Assembly (NCBI GenBank): GCA_030431475.1
Contig: JAUIJD010000014.1
Span: 25,826-89,825 of the forward strand
Source: Verrucomicrobiia bacterium
Lineage (GTDB): Bacteria > Verrucomicrobiota > Verrucomicrobiia > Verrucomicrobiales > Akkermansiaceae
Length of the DNA stretch: 64,000 bases
Reading direction: 5' to 3'
In this document: piece after piece, positions 26,043 to 34,581 of the stretch
How positions within the stretch are numbered: the first letter of the stretch is position 1
Layout of the letters: every line of letters begins with the position of its first letter
Position numbers and translations under genes: made by a program
The notes under the pieces: model-generated
The model's input: only the letters and a program-made list of their open reading frames with translations
Told to the model about the DNA's origin: nothing
The model's database searches: none

Positions 26043-27362
26043 TCATCCTCCCGCGACCTTCACGCCGACTTCTTCGGCCATCTTCTCCATCCGCTGGCGG
26101 AGTTCGGCGACGCGTTTGGGCATCTGCCCGGCGCGGTTCACGCGCTCGTAGGGGTCGGTGACCATGTCGAAGAGCTCGGGCTTGCCGGTGGTGGTCCGGA
26201 GTTTCCAGCGGCCGATCCGCACCGCCTCCAGTCCACTACGGAAATAGTAGTAGTCGTCCCGCGGCGACCTGTCCGCCTCGCCCGCCAGGAAGGGGGTCAG
26301 GTCGTGTCCGTCGATCGGGTGCTCCGGCGGGGTCCCGCCACCGGCGGCGATGAAGGTGCGGTAGATGTCGGGCATGCCGACGAGGTCGCCCTCGACCCGG
26401 CCAGCCTCGATTTTCCCCGGCCAGCGGAGGATGGCGGGCACCCGCGGGCCGCCCTCGTAGGTCTGTCCCTTCGAGCCGCGCAGAGGGCCCGTCGAGCCGG
26501 CGTGCCAGCGTTTGTTCTGCGTCCGCAGCATGCGCGGCGGCATCTCGACCCACGGGCCGTTGTCCGAGGCGAAGAAGACCAGCGTGTCGTCGTCGATGCC
26601 CTTCTTCTCCAAGGCGGCGAGCACCTCGCCCACCGACCAATCAACCTCCTCGATCACGTCGCCGTAGAGGCCGGCTTCCGATTTTCCCCGCCGCTCGTCG
26701 GAGACGTGCAGTGGCAGGTGGGGCATGGCGTAGGCGAGGTAGAGGAAGAAGGGTCCGTCCGACTCCTCGATGATCTTCACCGCTTCGGCCGTGTAGCGCG
26801 TGGTGAGCGGATCCTGGTCGAAGGGATGCTCGACCATCTCCTCGCCGCGGTAGAGGCCGAGGGGCTCGTCGGTCTGCACCCAGGGCTTGATGTAGTCGTT
26901 GGAGTAGGGGAGCCCGAACCAGCTGTCGAAGCCCTGGTTCACCGGGAGGAAGCGCTTCTCCTTGTACCCGAGGTGCCACTTGCCGACCATGTGGGTTGCG
27001 TAGCCGGCCTCCTTGAGCGCCTCGGGCAGGGTCTTCTCGGTGTCGGGCAGGCCGCCGCGTCCGTCGGCCCCGGTGCCGCCCTTGAATTTCACCCGTGGCA
27101 TGTAGCGGCCGGTGATGAGCTGGGTGCGCGAGGGCACGCACCAACTGCCGGTGAGGAAGGAAGTGAGGCGCATCCCCTGGTTCGCCAGCCGGTCGAGGTG
27201 GGGCGTCTTGATCAGCGGGTGCCCGTAGCAGCCGGGATCGCCGTAACCCATGTCGTCGGCGAAAAGGATGACCAGGTTCGGGCGCTCTTCGGCGGCGGAG
27301 GAGGACGTGGGCGTGCCGAAAAACGCGGCGGCGAGGAGGAGCGGGAAGAAGCTGGAACGCAT
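26043..27362 (-). CDS. S1-family sulfatase (arylsulfatase)
   Basis: A 439-residue exported sulfatase with a signal peptide (MRSSFFPLLLAAAFFGTPTSSSAA). The active site motif is CVPSRTQLITGRY with Cys75, which must be converted to formylglycine by a maturase. Metal ligands are seen in LFADDMGYGDPG and ASDNGPW, and the family motifs MVGKWHLGY and GTGADGRGG are present. Such enzymes remove sulfate from polysaccharides and are abundant in Verrucomicrobia and Planctomycetes. An in-frame TTG at 27374 was set aside in favour of the ATG at 27362. No carbohydrate-degradation genes adjoin it, so the substrate cannot be guessed. Confidence 0.92.
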   Translation of the reverse strand: MRSSFFPLLLAAAFFGTPTSSSAAEERPNLVILFADDMGYGDPGCYGHPLIKTPHLDRLANQGMRLTSFLTGSWCVPSRTQLITGRYMPRVKFKGGTGADGRGGLPDTEKTLPEALKEAGYATHMVGKWHLGYKEKRFLPVNQGFDSWFGLPYSNDYIKPWVQTDEPLGLYRGEEMVEHPFDQDPLTTRYTAEAVKIIEESDGPFFLYLAYAMPHLPLHVSDERRGKSEAGLYGDVIEEVDWSVGEVLAALEKKGIDDDTLVFFASDNGPWVEMPPRMLRTQNKRWHAGSTGPLRGSKGQTYEGGPRVPAILRWPGKIEAGRVEGDLVGMPDIYRTFIAAGGGTPPEHPIDGHDLTPFLAGEADRSPRDDYYYFRSGLEAVRIGRWKLRTTTGKPELFDMVTDPYERVNRAGQMPKRVAELRQRMEKMAEEVGVKVAGG

Positions 27363-27474
27363 GGGTCGATTCAAGGGGATCCGAACTTCCGGAGAAGCGC
27401 GGAATTCAGGGTTCGGAACGAAGTTTCAACGGTTCCGACGCCCGACCCTACGCGATCACGTTAAGCTTTCGTTC

Positions 27475-27490
27475 TTCCGATAGTTAGGAT
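27475..27490 (+). promoter_or_regulatory. TTCC-GATAGT-TAGGA motif, near copy of the one at 14575
   Basis: Thirteen of 16 bases match the palindrome at 14575-14590. It lies 90 bases before the first gene of the secreted trio. The rest of the 218-base gap between the divergent sulfatase gene and that trio ends in a run of C-rich sequence (27551-27580) and shows no purine-rich ribosome site. Confidence 0.35.
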
Positions 27491-27580
27491 TCGTGGCATG
27501 ATGATCGGCGTCTGGCACCCACCAGGCCGCCGCATCGTCCCCAAGGATGCGGTCCCCCAACCCCCACCCCCCCACCCCCC

Positions 27581-28312
27581 ATGAAAACTGGCCACCCCCT
27601 GCCGGTTCGCGTTCTCTGGACGCTGCTGACCGGCATCCTAGCCTTCGCCTCTCCGGCGCTCGGCAGCAACAAGGGCACCCCGACCGGATGGCTCACCGCC
27701 ACGCCCGGTGTCGTGAAAGTCGGTGCTTTCCCCACGCTCAAGTGGGAGATCGACCACCCGCGCATCATCGACGAATACGTCGACATCGACCCGCCCGGCG
27801 AGATCGAGACCAAGGAAAAGCTCCGCATGGAGATCCGCGTCCTCGGTGCCGGTGTGACCTCCGGAAGCGGTCATCGCATCGAGTTTGTTCATACCGAAGC
27901 CTGGTTCAGCGTGAACCATGGCAGCTGGGGCCGTCTTTTCTCAGGCGACAACTGGGACGTCCGTCAGGACCGCGTGGTCGACTCCAGGATCGTCAATGCG
28001 GGTTCGTCGGTCCGCTTCGGCGGCCGCTACTGGTGGAATCGCCGATGGAGCGACTTCTATTCGTCCAACGACGGCACCCGCAACGTCTGCGTGCTCAAGG
28101 ACGGCGACGAGGTCCCGACCAACTATCCGATCGCCTCGGCCCCGAGCGTCGAGGACTTCATCAAGCCCTACCTGGATGCCGGCGGCAAGGTCCGCATCGG
28201 TCCGATGGACTGCATCGTGATGATGGAGCTGACCCACGACGAGAAGCAGCGCCACCAGCTCGGCTACGACCTTCAGGACATGGTCCTGCTCGTTACCTTC
28301 GAGCCCGTCTGA
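27581..28312 (+). CDS. secreted protein of unknown function, first of three
   Basis: A 243-residue protein with a signal peptide (MKTGHPLPVRVLWTLLTGILAFASPALG). The mature protein is beta-rich with many aromatics (SGDNWDVRQDR, GGRYWWNRRWSDFYSS) and a Cys in KVRIGPMDCIVMMELTHDE. I do not recognise a family. It begins a run of three plus-strand genes whose products all start with MKT and a signal peptide, separated by 43 and 20 bases, so an operon is likely. There is no ribosome site; the ATG directly follows a C-rich stretch. Confidence 0.75.
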   Translation: MKTGHPLPVRVLWTLLTGILAFASPALGSNKGTPTGWLTATPGVVKVGAFPTLKWEIDHPRIIDEYVDIDPPGEIETKEKLRMEIRVLGAGVTSGSGHRIEFVHTEAWFSVNHGSWGRLFSGDNWDVRQDRVVDSRIVNAGSSVRFGGRYWWNRRWSDFYSSNDGTRNVCVLKDGDEVPTNYPIASAPSVEDFIKPYLDAGGKVRIGPMDCIVMMELTHDEKQRHQLGYDLQDMVLLVTFEPV

Positions 28313-28355
28313 ATCCCTCTCTGAGCCCCCCGGAACAACCGCTCCCCCATTTGCC

Positions 28356-29390
28356 ATGAAAACGATTGCCCCCATGACCCTGGCCCTTGCGATGGCCACC
28401 CCCCAGGCCCTCGGCCAGGACAGCGGCTACACGAATTTCATCCGGCAGACCCTTCTCGAGACCTCACCGCCCCTTTACTGGGACATGAGCGTTCCAGATG
28501 ACGGGGAGCGGTTGTCTCTGGTGCCCATCGATCTCGCCGGTTCGCGCTACGAGCTGTGGACGGTGAAGACCGGATCCTTGCCGCAGAGCCATCTGCTCGA
28601 TACCGCCTACGTCAGCGCCTATGCGCCGGTGGCGACGATGACCATCCGCACCGAGGACCCCTACACCGGTCCCATTCCCCGGACCCGGGCCGACCGGCCC
28701 TTCCATGTCGACATCGAGGTGCAGGGGCTGCTCAACGGCCTGCTTGATCCTCCCGAATCGAAATCCGTGCGTCTGCTGCGCCACGTCCAGTCGTATGGCA
28801 ACACGGACGGATCCAACATCGACCGGAGTCAGGCGATTCTCCATTCGCAGGCGGTTCTGGACCGCAACGGGACGACGACCCTGTCCTACGAAATGACCTC
28901 GATTCCGGGCCCGAATCGGCTGCAGATCCGCGGCGAGGAGCGCTTCTCGGTCTTCACCCGCAACTCCGACGGCAGCAACGACCAGCAGCTCGTCTCGCGC
29001 TACCTCCAGATCTGGCCGGTCCCGAGTGCCAGCATCTCCGGGGTGTCCGAAGGGCTGACGGTGAAGTTCAAGGTGCCGACCCTCACGGTGTCGGTCGACG
29101 ATCTCTACCCGACCTCCTACACCTACACCCAGATCTACAAGGGAGCGCCGGCGCTCGGCACCGAGGGCGAGATCATCCCCTCCGCCCAGCTCCAGATCGA
29201 CCAGGCCACGCCCGAGGACCGCGTCTGGACCTCGGCCAACTACGGCAACCTGATCACCGAAGACGGCCAGTGGACCATCGAGGTCATCACCAGGAGCGTG
29301 TTCGGCACCGAGCGCCTCGCCTACGTCACCTTCAACGTCAACCGCACCCTCGAGGTCAATTCGATGATCTCCACCGTCTCGGGATCCTGA
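28356..29390 (+). CDS. secreted protein of unknown function, second of three
   Basis: A 344-residue protein with a signal peptide (MKTIAPMTLALAMATPQALG). The mature part is rich in Ser, Thr and Tyr and predicted as beta-strand sandwich, for example AYAPVATMTIRTEDPYTGP, FHVDIEVQGLLNGLLDP and YPTSYTYTQIYKGAPALG. Segments such as GLTVKFKVPTLTVSVDDL suggest surface or matrix exposure, but no family is recognised. Its neighbours on both sides are similar small exported proteins. Confidence 0.75.
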   Translation: MKTIAPMTLALAMATPQALGQDSGYTNFIRQTLLETSPPLYWDMSVPDDGERLSLVPIDLAGSRYELWTVKTGSLPQSHLLDTAYVSAYAPVATMTIRTEDPYTGPIPRTRADRPFHVDIEVQGLLNGLLDPPESKSVRLLRHVQSYGNTDGSNIDRSQAILHSQAVLDRNGTTTLSYEMTSIPGPNRLQIRGEERFSVFTRNSDGSNDQQLVSRYLQIWPVPSASISGVSEGLTVKFKVPTLTVSVDDLYPTSYTYTQIYKGAPALGTEGEIIPSAQLQIDQATPEDRVWTSANYGNLITEDGQWTIEVITRSVFGTERLAYVTFNVNRTLEVNSMISTVSGS

Positions 29391-29410
29391 ACCTCAGTCC
29401 CCCAGCCCCC

Positions 29411-29935
29411 ATGAAGACCCTTTCCCTGCTCCCGCTCCTCGCGGTGCCGCTTTTCGCCGTCGAAATGCGCGACATCGCCAGCCACGAACAACTCAGCCAG
29501 CGCCTGCGTGCCAGCGAGCAGCGCGATCCGATGAAGAACCTGGCACCGGCCGAGGGCGAGGACCCTTCGAAGGCAGCACGCCCCGCCGATCTGCTCGCGA
29601 CCTCGGAGGTGTTGTGCTTCAACGGCGTCGCCACCCTCGTGCCGAAAGGCGCGGTGCTCGCCGTTCCGGCGAACCTGAAGGCGCGCACCGGATTCCAGGC
29701 GGGTGCCCGCATCGTGCCATGGCAGCAGTTCTATGTGAACAACCGCAACTGGCTCAGCACCGCGGAGGTCAGCTTCGAGCAGGCGGCCGGACGCAAGGAG
29801 CTGCCGGAGGGGCTGCGCAATCAGCTCGAGGAAAGCCGCACCATCATCGTCGCCACCATGCGCCAGGGCCCGATTTCGGTGAATCCGTTCGAGCCCCCGG
29901 CGGAGGACGCCGACCCGCAGACGGCGGCCCGCTGA
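29411..29935 (+). CDS. secreted protein of unknown function, third of three
   Basis: A 174-residue protein with a signal peptide (MKTLSLLPLLAVPLFAVEM). The mature part starts with a charged helix (ASHEQLSQRLRASEQRDPM), then a compact strand region (LCFNGVATLVPKGAVLAVPA) and ends with a Pro-rich acidic tail (NPFEPPAEDADPQ). An open frame runs in from upstream, but the ATG at 29411 opens the signal peptide. It ends eight bases from the convergent PPK2 gene. No function can be given; co-expression with the two preceding exported proteins is likely. Confidence 0.72.
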   Translation: MKTLSLLPLLAVPLFAVEMRDIASHEQLSQRLRASEQRDPMKNLAPAEGEDPSKAARPADLLATSEVLCFNGVATLVPKGAVLAVPANLKARTGFQAGARIVPWQQFYVNNRNWLSTAEVSFEQAAGRKELPEGLRNQLEESRTIIVATMRQGPISVNPFEPPAEDADPQTAAR

Positions 29936-29942
29936 ACGGGGC

Positions 29943-30848
29943 CTACTTCTCGTTCATCAGCGCCTCGCGGGCCTGCGCGAGATGCTCGCGGTCCTCGTCG
30001 CTGACCTCGGGCGTGCGCAGGTCGAGGTGGCTGATCCGCTCGGCGATGATGTCGGCCACCGCGGCCCGGGCGAACCACTTGCGGTCGGCCGGGATCACAT
30101 ACCAGGGCGCGTGCTCGGTGGAGGTCGCGGCGATCATCTCCTGGTAGGCCTGCTGGTAGTCGTCCCAGTAGCCGCGCTCGCTCAGGTCGGCGGCGCTGAA
30201 CTTCCAGTGCTTGTCGGGCTCGTTGAGACGGTCGAGGAAGCGCTCGCGCTGCTCGTCCTTCGAGACGTTGAGGAAAAACTTGAGCACCAGGGTGTCGTTG
30301 TGGACGAGGGCCTTCTCGAAGGCGTTGATGTCCTCGTAGCGCTCGCGCCACAGGTCCTCCAGCGGCAGCTCCCGCCGCCGGGCGGAGAGGAACTGCTGGT
30401 CGAGGAACGCGGGATGCACCCGCACCACCAGCGTCTCTTCATAGTAGGACCGGTTGAAGATCGCGATGCGGCCCTTGCGGGGCAGGAAACGGGTCGGGCG
30501 CCACAGGAAGTGATGCTGGCGTTCCTCCTCGTTCGGGGCCTTGAAGCCGTGGACGGCCACTCCCTGCGGGTTCACGCCGGACATCACGTGGCGGATGGTC
30601 CCGTCCTTCCCCGCGGCGTCCATCGCCTGGAGGATGATCAGCACCGAGTGGCGGCCGTCCGCCCACAGCCGCTTCTGGGCGTCGGCGAGGGCATCGATGT
30701 CGTCGGCGAGCGCCTTCCGGCCCTCCTTCTTGCTCTTGAGCCCCGCCGAGTAGCGCGGGTCGTGGTCCGCGAGGCGGAACGACTTCCCGGGCTGGGCACG
30801 GAAAGGTTCGTGGTCGAGACGGTGCGGCGTTTCATCCTTCTTGCTCAT
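29943..30848 (-). CDS. polyphosphate kinase 2 family protein (polyphosphate:nucleotide phosphotransferase)
   Basis: PPK2 enzymes move phosphate between polyphosphate and nucleoside mono- or diphosphates. The 301-residue product has Walker A LQAMDAAGKDGTIRHVMSG (near residues 73-91), the FLWRPTRFLP segment, FNRSYYEETLVVRVHP and the C-terminal APWYVIPADRKWFAR. The FNRSYYEE wording and single-domain length fit class III or related PPK2 enzymes, which act on both AMP and ADP, but class cannot be fixed by eye. The start MSKKDETPHRLDHEPF at 30848 is preferred over an upstream extension. It is convergent with the secreted trio and divergent from the DUF5329 gene. Confidence 0.92.
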   Translation of the reverse strand: MSKKDETPHRLDHEPFRAQPGKSFRLADHDPRYSAGLKSKKEGRKALADDIDALADAQKRLWADGRHSVLIILQAMDAAGKDGTIRHVMSGVNPQGVAVHGFKAPNEEERQHHFLWRPTRFLPRKGRIAIFNRSYYEETLVVRVHPAFLDQQFLSARRRELPLEDLWRERYEDINAFEKALVHNDTLVLKFFLNVSKDEQRERFLDRLNEPDKHWKFSAADLSERGYWDDYQQAYQEMIAATSTEHAPWYVIPADRKWFARAAVADIIAERISHLDLRTPEVSDEDREHLAQAREALMNEK

Positions 30849-30945
30849 GATCCCCGTCACCCTGAAGGCGGGGTGCCGGGTCTGGCGATCGGATTCCGCC
30901 GACGGGATCGCTTGTGATGCCCGGCGACGCGGGTAGCATGGCGCC

Positions 30946-31296
30946 ATGATCCGTCGACTTGTTCTGCTGCTGCTGATGGTCGCCGTGCCCGTCCTCGCCC
31001 GCGACGCGAAGGAGGATGCCCGCATCGACGCCCTGCTCGGGAAGATCGAGGCGCTGGAGGGGGCGAAGTTCATTCGCAACGGCACGGCGCACGAGGCGGG
31101 CGAGGCGGCGGATCATCTCCGCATGAAGCTGAAGCGCGCCGGCGAGCGGGTGAAGACCGCCGAGGACTTCATCGACGGGCTGGCGACCAAGTCGTCGTTC
31201 TCCGGCAAGGCGTATCGCATCCGCTTCAAGGATGGATCGGAAAAGGAGACCGGCCCGTGGTTGCACCAGCAGTTGAAAAAGATCGATGACGAATGA
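30946..31296 (+). CDS. DUF5329 (YfeK-like) exported protein
   Basis: A 116-residue protein with a signal peptide (MIRRLVLLLLMVAVPVLARD). The mature part matches the DUF5329/YfeK pattern: a helix around KIEALEGAKFIRNGTAHEAG, then AADHLRMKLKRAGERVKTAE, FIDGLATKSSFSGKAYRIRF and a final helix GPWLHQQLKKID. E. coli YfeK is a periplasmic protein without known function. The gene overlaps the next one by four bases (ATGA). Confidence 0.82.
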   Translation: MIRRLVLLLLMVAVPVLARDAKEDARIDALLGKIEALEGAKFIRNGTAHEAGEAADHLRMKLKRAGERVKTAEDFIDGLATKSSFSGKAYRIRFKDGSEKETGPWLHQQLKKIDDE

Positions 31297-31718
31297 GCAA
31301 GGAGGACGCGGAATGCCGGGAGATTCTGGAGGGGGCGGACCTTTGTCTCTGCTGCCTCGAGCCGGTGCGGCCGGGGGCGAGCCGGTGCGTGAAATGCGGG
31401 GCGCCGCTGGACTTCTTCGCCGCCACGCTGCCCTTCCTGCGGGTGCTGGCCGAGGGCTTCGTCTATCACCGGGCCGTCCAGACGCCCCGCTCGTGGTGGT
31501 CGGTGGCCGGGATCTGGCTGATCTTCGGTGAGACGGCGGTCGGTGGTCTTCTCTCCCTCTGGTGGTGGGTGCCGATGGTCCTCGAATTCCGCAACCTCGA
31601 ACTCCTGATCCGTGGGATCCCCTTCGTTGCCTTGACGGTCGTCGGAGTTTCCGGAATCGCCATCTCCACCGCCAACTACGTCGCCTACCGTAGGTGCCTG
31701 CGCGGAAATGCTTCGTGA
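31293..31718 (+). CDS. zinc-ribbon membrane protein of unknown function
   Basis: A 141-residue protein. The N-terminus carries two CxxC-like pairs, LCLCCLEPVRPGASRCVKCGAPLDFF, consistent with a zinc ribbon. Two or three membrane segments follow (WSVAGIWLIFGETAVGGLLSLWW; FVALTVVGVSGIAISTANYV). Translation is probably coupled to the DUF5329 gene by the four-base overlap. No family beyond the zinc ribbon is recognised. Confidence 0.72.
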   Translation: MSKEDAECREILEGADLCLCCLEPVRPGASRCVKCGAPLDFFAATLPFLRVLAEGFVYHRAVQTPRSWWSVAGIWLIFGETAVGGLLSLWWWVPMVLEFRNLELLIRGIPFVALTVVGVSGIAISTANYVAYRRCLRGNAS

Positions 31719-31731
31719 CCTGGCCGGGAAA

Positions 31732-31868
31732 GGGACGCGCGACGCCGTCGCGCATCGCGTCGCCGGGCGAGTCGGCGGTTGCCGGGGAGGGACCGCCAGC
31801 TCTCGGGGCGGGTTTCGATGGGTTCCCGCCTTTCCGGCACGGCGATGCGCGACAGCGTCGCGCGTCCC
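31732..31868. repeat. pair of inverted 27-bp GC-rich elements between convergent genes
   Basis: Bases 31732-31758 and the reverse complement of 31842-31868 are identical at 26 of 27 positions. Each arm contains its own palindrome (GCGCGACG, one base, CGTCGCGC). A truncated third piece (GCGCGTCCC) is at 31884-31892. The arrangement resembles a REP/BIME pair and fills most of the 181-base gap between two convergent genes. Confidence 0.7.
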
Positions 31869-31899
31869 GTGGAGTTCGGCATCGCGCGTCCCATCGGGA

Positions 31900-32799
31900 T
31901 CAGCGCATCGCGCGGGCGACCAGCGCCCGGGCGCCCTCGGCGCCCTCGCGGGCGTTGTGCAGCCACTCGACGGCGAAGCCCTGGAAGCTCATCTCGGGCG
32001 AGGCGAGGCAGGTCAGGGAGACGAGGATGAGGAGGTTGGCGAGGTAGATGATCACCAGCGACAGGAAGGTCCCGTTCTCGCGCAGGTCCGGCTGGTCGCG
32101 GGGGATCATCCACAGCGTCCACAACAGGTGGAAGGCCCAGAAAAAACCGAGCAGGGCGTAGAGTGATTTGAGGGCGGCGGGGGAGAGGTCGACGAAGACG
32201 CCGACGCAGGCGTAGAGCCCGACCGTCAGCGAGGCCCACAGCGGCACGAAGTAGGGGGCGAGGGCGATGAGGATGTTCGACTTGTCGGTGGTGACGTAGC
32301 CGCCGTCGGCGCTCGCGCCCCACTCGCTGACGGTGCCGCGGCACAGCCGGATGAAGAGGATGTGGGTGAGCTCGTGGCCGAGCACGTAGAGGTAGAGGAA
32401 GGCGTCCCACAGCAGTCCGGTCGCGAACCAGGCGACCATCAGCACGGCGCCGGTGGCGAAGTACCAGAACGGCGCCGAGGTCCAGAACTGGTGGTCGAGC
32501 GCCGCGCTGGAGAAGAGATTGAAGAAAGTCAGGCTGGTGACCACCGCCAGCGGCGCCAGGGCGAGTCCGAGGGCCCAGCGGAACAATCGGAGCAGGAGGT
32601 GCGGCGTGTCGTCGACCGGGTAGGTCTCGGCGATCGCCGCATGGACCCACTTCCGCCCGCGCCGGTGGGCCGGCTTGTTGGCACGCACCCGGGCCCGCGC
32701 CTGCGCCAGTTTCAGCGACTCGGTGAAGCCCGGCCGCGTCCGGCGGCGGTTGCCGCCGGTCTTCGAACCGAGCCGAATGCTTTTCCGAGGTGGCGCCAT
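31900..32799 (-). CDS. M50-like membrane zinc metalloprotease
   Basis: A 299-residue protein with a basic N-terminal tail of about 75 residues and five or six membrane segments. The segment LYVLGHELTHILFIRLCRG holds an HExxH zinc motif (HELTH) at a membrane edge, as in M50 site-2-type proteases. I do not see the second M50 motif (NxxPxxxLDG); an Asp in VFVDLSPAALKSL could be the third ligand. Processing of a membrane or exported substrate is possible, but the target is unknown. The stop codon lies next to the inverted element pair at 31732-31868. Confidence 0.62.
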   Translation of the reverse strand: MAPPRKSIRLGSKTGGNRRRTRPGFTESLKLAQARARVRANKPAHRRGRKWVHAAIAETYPVDDTPHLLLRLFRWALGLALAPLAVVTSLTFFNLFSSAALDHQFWTSAPFWYFATGAVLMVAWFATGLLWDAFLYLYVLGHELTHILFIRLCRGTVSEWGASADGGYVTTDKSNILIALAPYFVPLWASLTVGLYACVGVFVDLSPAALKSLYALLGFFWAFHLLWTLWMIPRDQPDLRENGTFLSLVIIYLANLLILVSLTCLASPEMSFQGFAVEWLHNAREGAEGARALVARAMR

Positions 32800-32862
32800 G
32801 AGCGGCCCCCGGAATACTTCGGCCTTCTTAAGTTTTCAAGGTCGAAGACGAGAAAGAGGTGT

Positions 32863-33240
32863 TTATTTGACCACCTTTTTTCCGTCCTTCTCCCAGGCGA
32901 GGATGCCGCCCTTCAGGTCGTAGACGGTTTTGAAACCGAGCGCCTCGAGCTGTTTCGCGGCCCGAGCGCTGCGGGCGCCGCTGCGGCAGTAGACGAGCAG
33001 CGGCTTCGACTCGTCGAAGCGGGCCTTCACCTGCTCGGCGAAGTCGTCGCTGCCGATCTGGATGCGGACGGCGCCATCGAGTCGGCCTTCGTTCCACTCC
33101 TCCTCGGTGCGGACGTCGAGGAGCTGGATCTCCTGGTCGATCATCGGTGCGGCCTTCTCCGGGGGGAGCTTTTTCGGGGCTTCGGCACCCGAGGCGCAGG
33201 CGGAAAGAGCGAGGGCGAGAGCAAGGAAGATTCGACGCAT
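32863..33240 (-). CDS. rhodanese-domain lipoprotein
   Basis: A 125-residue protein. The signal peptide MRRIFLALALALSACASG has a lipobox (LSAC), so it should be anchored to a membrane as a lipoprotein. The rest is one rhodanese domain: LLDVRTEEEWNEGRLDGAV, the active-site loop VYCRSGARSARAAKQL with catalytic Cys, and DLKGGILAWEKDG. Single-domain rhodaneses move sulfane sulfur between thiols; the partner is unknown. An upstream in-frame extension was rejected in favour of the ATG at 33240, where the signal peptide starts. Confidence 0.9.
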   Translation of the reverse strand: MRRIFLALALALSACASGAEAPKKLPPEKAAPMIDQEIQLLDVRTEEEWNEGRLDGAVRIQIGSDDFAEQVKARFDESKPLLVYCRSGARSARAAKQLEALGFKTVYDLKGGILAWEKDGKKVVK

Positions 33241-33338
33241 GAGCGCGACGATAGGCAGGATGGCGGCCTTGTCCCGGAGTTTTTTGGGCGCTCCGCTCAA
33301 CGGAACTGCCGAAAACGTCGGCGGGCCACCTTCCCCGA

Positions 33339-34451
33339 TCAGGGCTGGAAGCGTTCGAGGGACTCAAGCTTCAGCCCGATGCCCTGGTCGAGCGAATCGA
33401 TCACGCCCTTGACCCGGGCAAACTGGAAGCGGGGGCGCGCTTCGATCTCGGGGAGGAGGTCTCGGGGCGCCTCGAAGGCGATGATCCAGGACCTGCCCGG
33501 ACCGGGCCGGGATTGGCTGGCCTTCACCGCGAGGACGCCGTTTTCCTCGTCGACCACCATCAGCTTCACCTCCCAATCGATGGTCATCCCGACGAACTCC
33601 GCCTTCTTCGCCTCCCGCTGGTCCTCGGGGAGCTCCATGACGGCATCGTGGATCTCGTGGGCGGGCGGGCCCTCGAAGCTCTTTTCCCGGTAATCCGACA
33701 GCCGGCGTGCCTCCTCCGCCTCCGCCCGGCGTCGCTCCCGCTCGCGCGCCGCGAGATCGACCTTCTCGAGCGCCCGCAAGTCATCCCACGCGTCCCGGAC
33801 GGCTTCCGGGGCCACCAGTTCGAAACCGCCGCTCGGGTAGCGGTCGGAACGCTGGCTGACCGCGAGCCGCATCGCCTCGTGTTCCGGATCCAGCATCAGC
33901 ACCGCAAGTCCCGGTTCGTCGCCGGCCGGCTTCAGTTCGACCTTCCAGCACTCGCGGTTCCGTCCGAGCTCGGGATCACCGGGGCCGCCCGGCACGCAGT
34001 CGGACGAGAACGCCTCGCCCAGCCGCGTGACGAAGCCCTCGAGGACCTCCATGCCTTCCTCGCCGGGGCCGAACTTGTCGAAGCGGCCGAAGGTCGCGGT
34101 CTGCACCTGCCATTCCCTGAGCACCGTCGACGCTTCCTCCTGAAGGCGCCCGGTGGCCGCCTCCCGCGCCGCTTGGTGATGCTCGGCCGCCGCCTTCTCC
34201 TGCTTCCACTCGATGAGCAGCCAGCCGCACGCCAACAGGGCTCCGACGCCGATGAGCGGACACAGCACCAGGCCCAGGGTCTCGCCGACGCGGCGGTTGG
34301 CGTCGTCGTCGACTCCCGCCGCCCACGCGGCACCCCGTTTCAGCCGGAACATGAACCGCAGCGCGGGAAACTTGATGGCGGCGAACATGTAGACGGCCAC
34401 CGCGAGGCAGAGGCCGATGAGGACGGGAAATGGATCGGTCAGGGCGAGCAT
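33339..34451 (-). CDS. membrane-anchored protein of unknown function
   Basis: A 370-residue protein with two N-terminal hydrophobic segments (PFPVLIGLCLAVAVYMFAAI; LGLVLCPLIGVGALLACGWL) and then a long soluble domain. A charged helical part (KQEKAAAEHHQAAREAATGR) is followed by a globular region with a Cys pair (SSDCVPG, RECWKVELKP), a second helical part (LAARERERRRAEAEEARRLS) and a C-terminal strand domain (WEVKLMVVDEENGVLAVKAS). I recognise no family. The ATG at 34451 is chosen because the hydrophobic segment begins there. Confidence 0.65.
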   Translation of the reverse strand: MLALTDPFPVLIGLCLAVAVYMFAAIKFPALRFMFRLKRGAAWAAGVDDDANRRVGETLGLVLCPLIGVGALLACGWLLIEWKQEKAAAEHHQAAREAATGRLQEEASTVLREWQVQTATFGRFDKFGPGEEGMEVLEGFVTRLGEAFSSDCVPGGPGDPELGRNRECWKVELKPAGDEPGLAVLMLDPEHEAMRLAVSQRSDRYPSGGFELVAPEAVRDAWDDLRALEKVDLAARERERRRAEAEEARRLSDYREKSFEGPPAHEIHDAVMELPEDQREAKKAEFVGMTIDWEVKLMVVDEENGVLAVKASQSRPGPGRSWIIAFEAPRDLLPEIEARPRFQFARVKGVIDSLDQGIGLKLESLERFQP

Positions 34452-34581
34452 GGGTTCAGGAGGGTCGGTGAGGGTTGAGAAGGGATGGGGGCGGTCGCGC
34501 ATTGTCGTGGCGGCTGCCGGATGGAAAGCGTCATCGACTAGCAGTCGCGTCCGTGTCCGGCAAGGCTGAGCCCCTCCCGGA

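Noticed and set aside
27340..27400. tRNA-like GGTCGATTCAAGG stretch near the sulfatase start
   Set aside because: No cloverleaf arms around it; it is the sulfatase start region.
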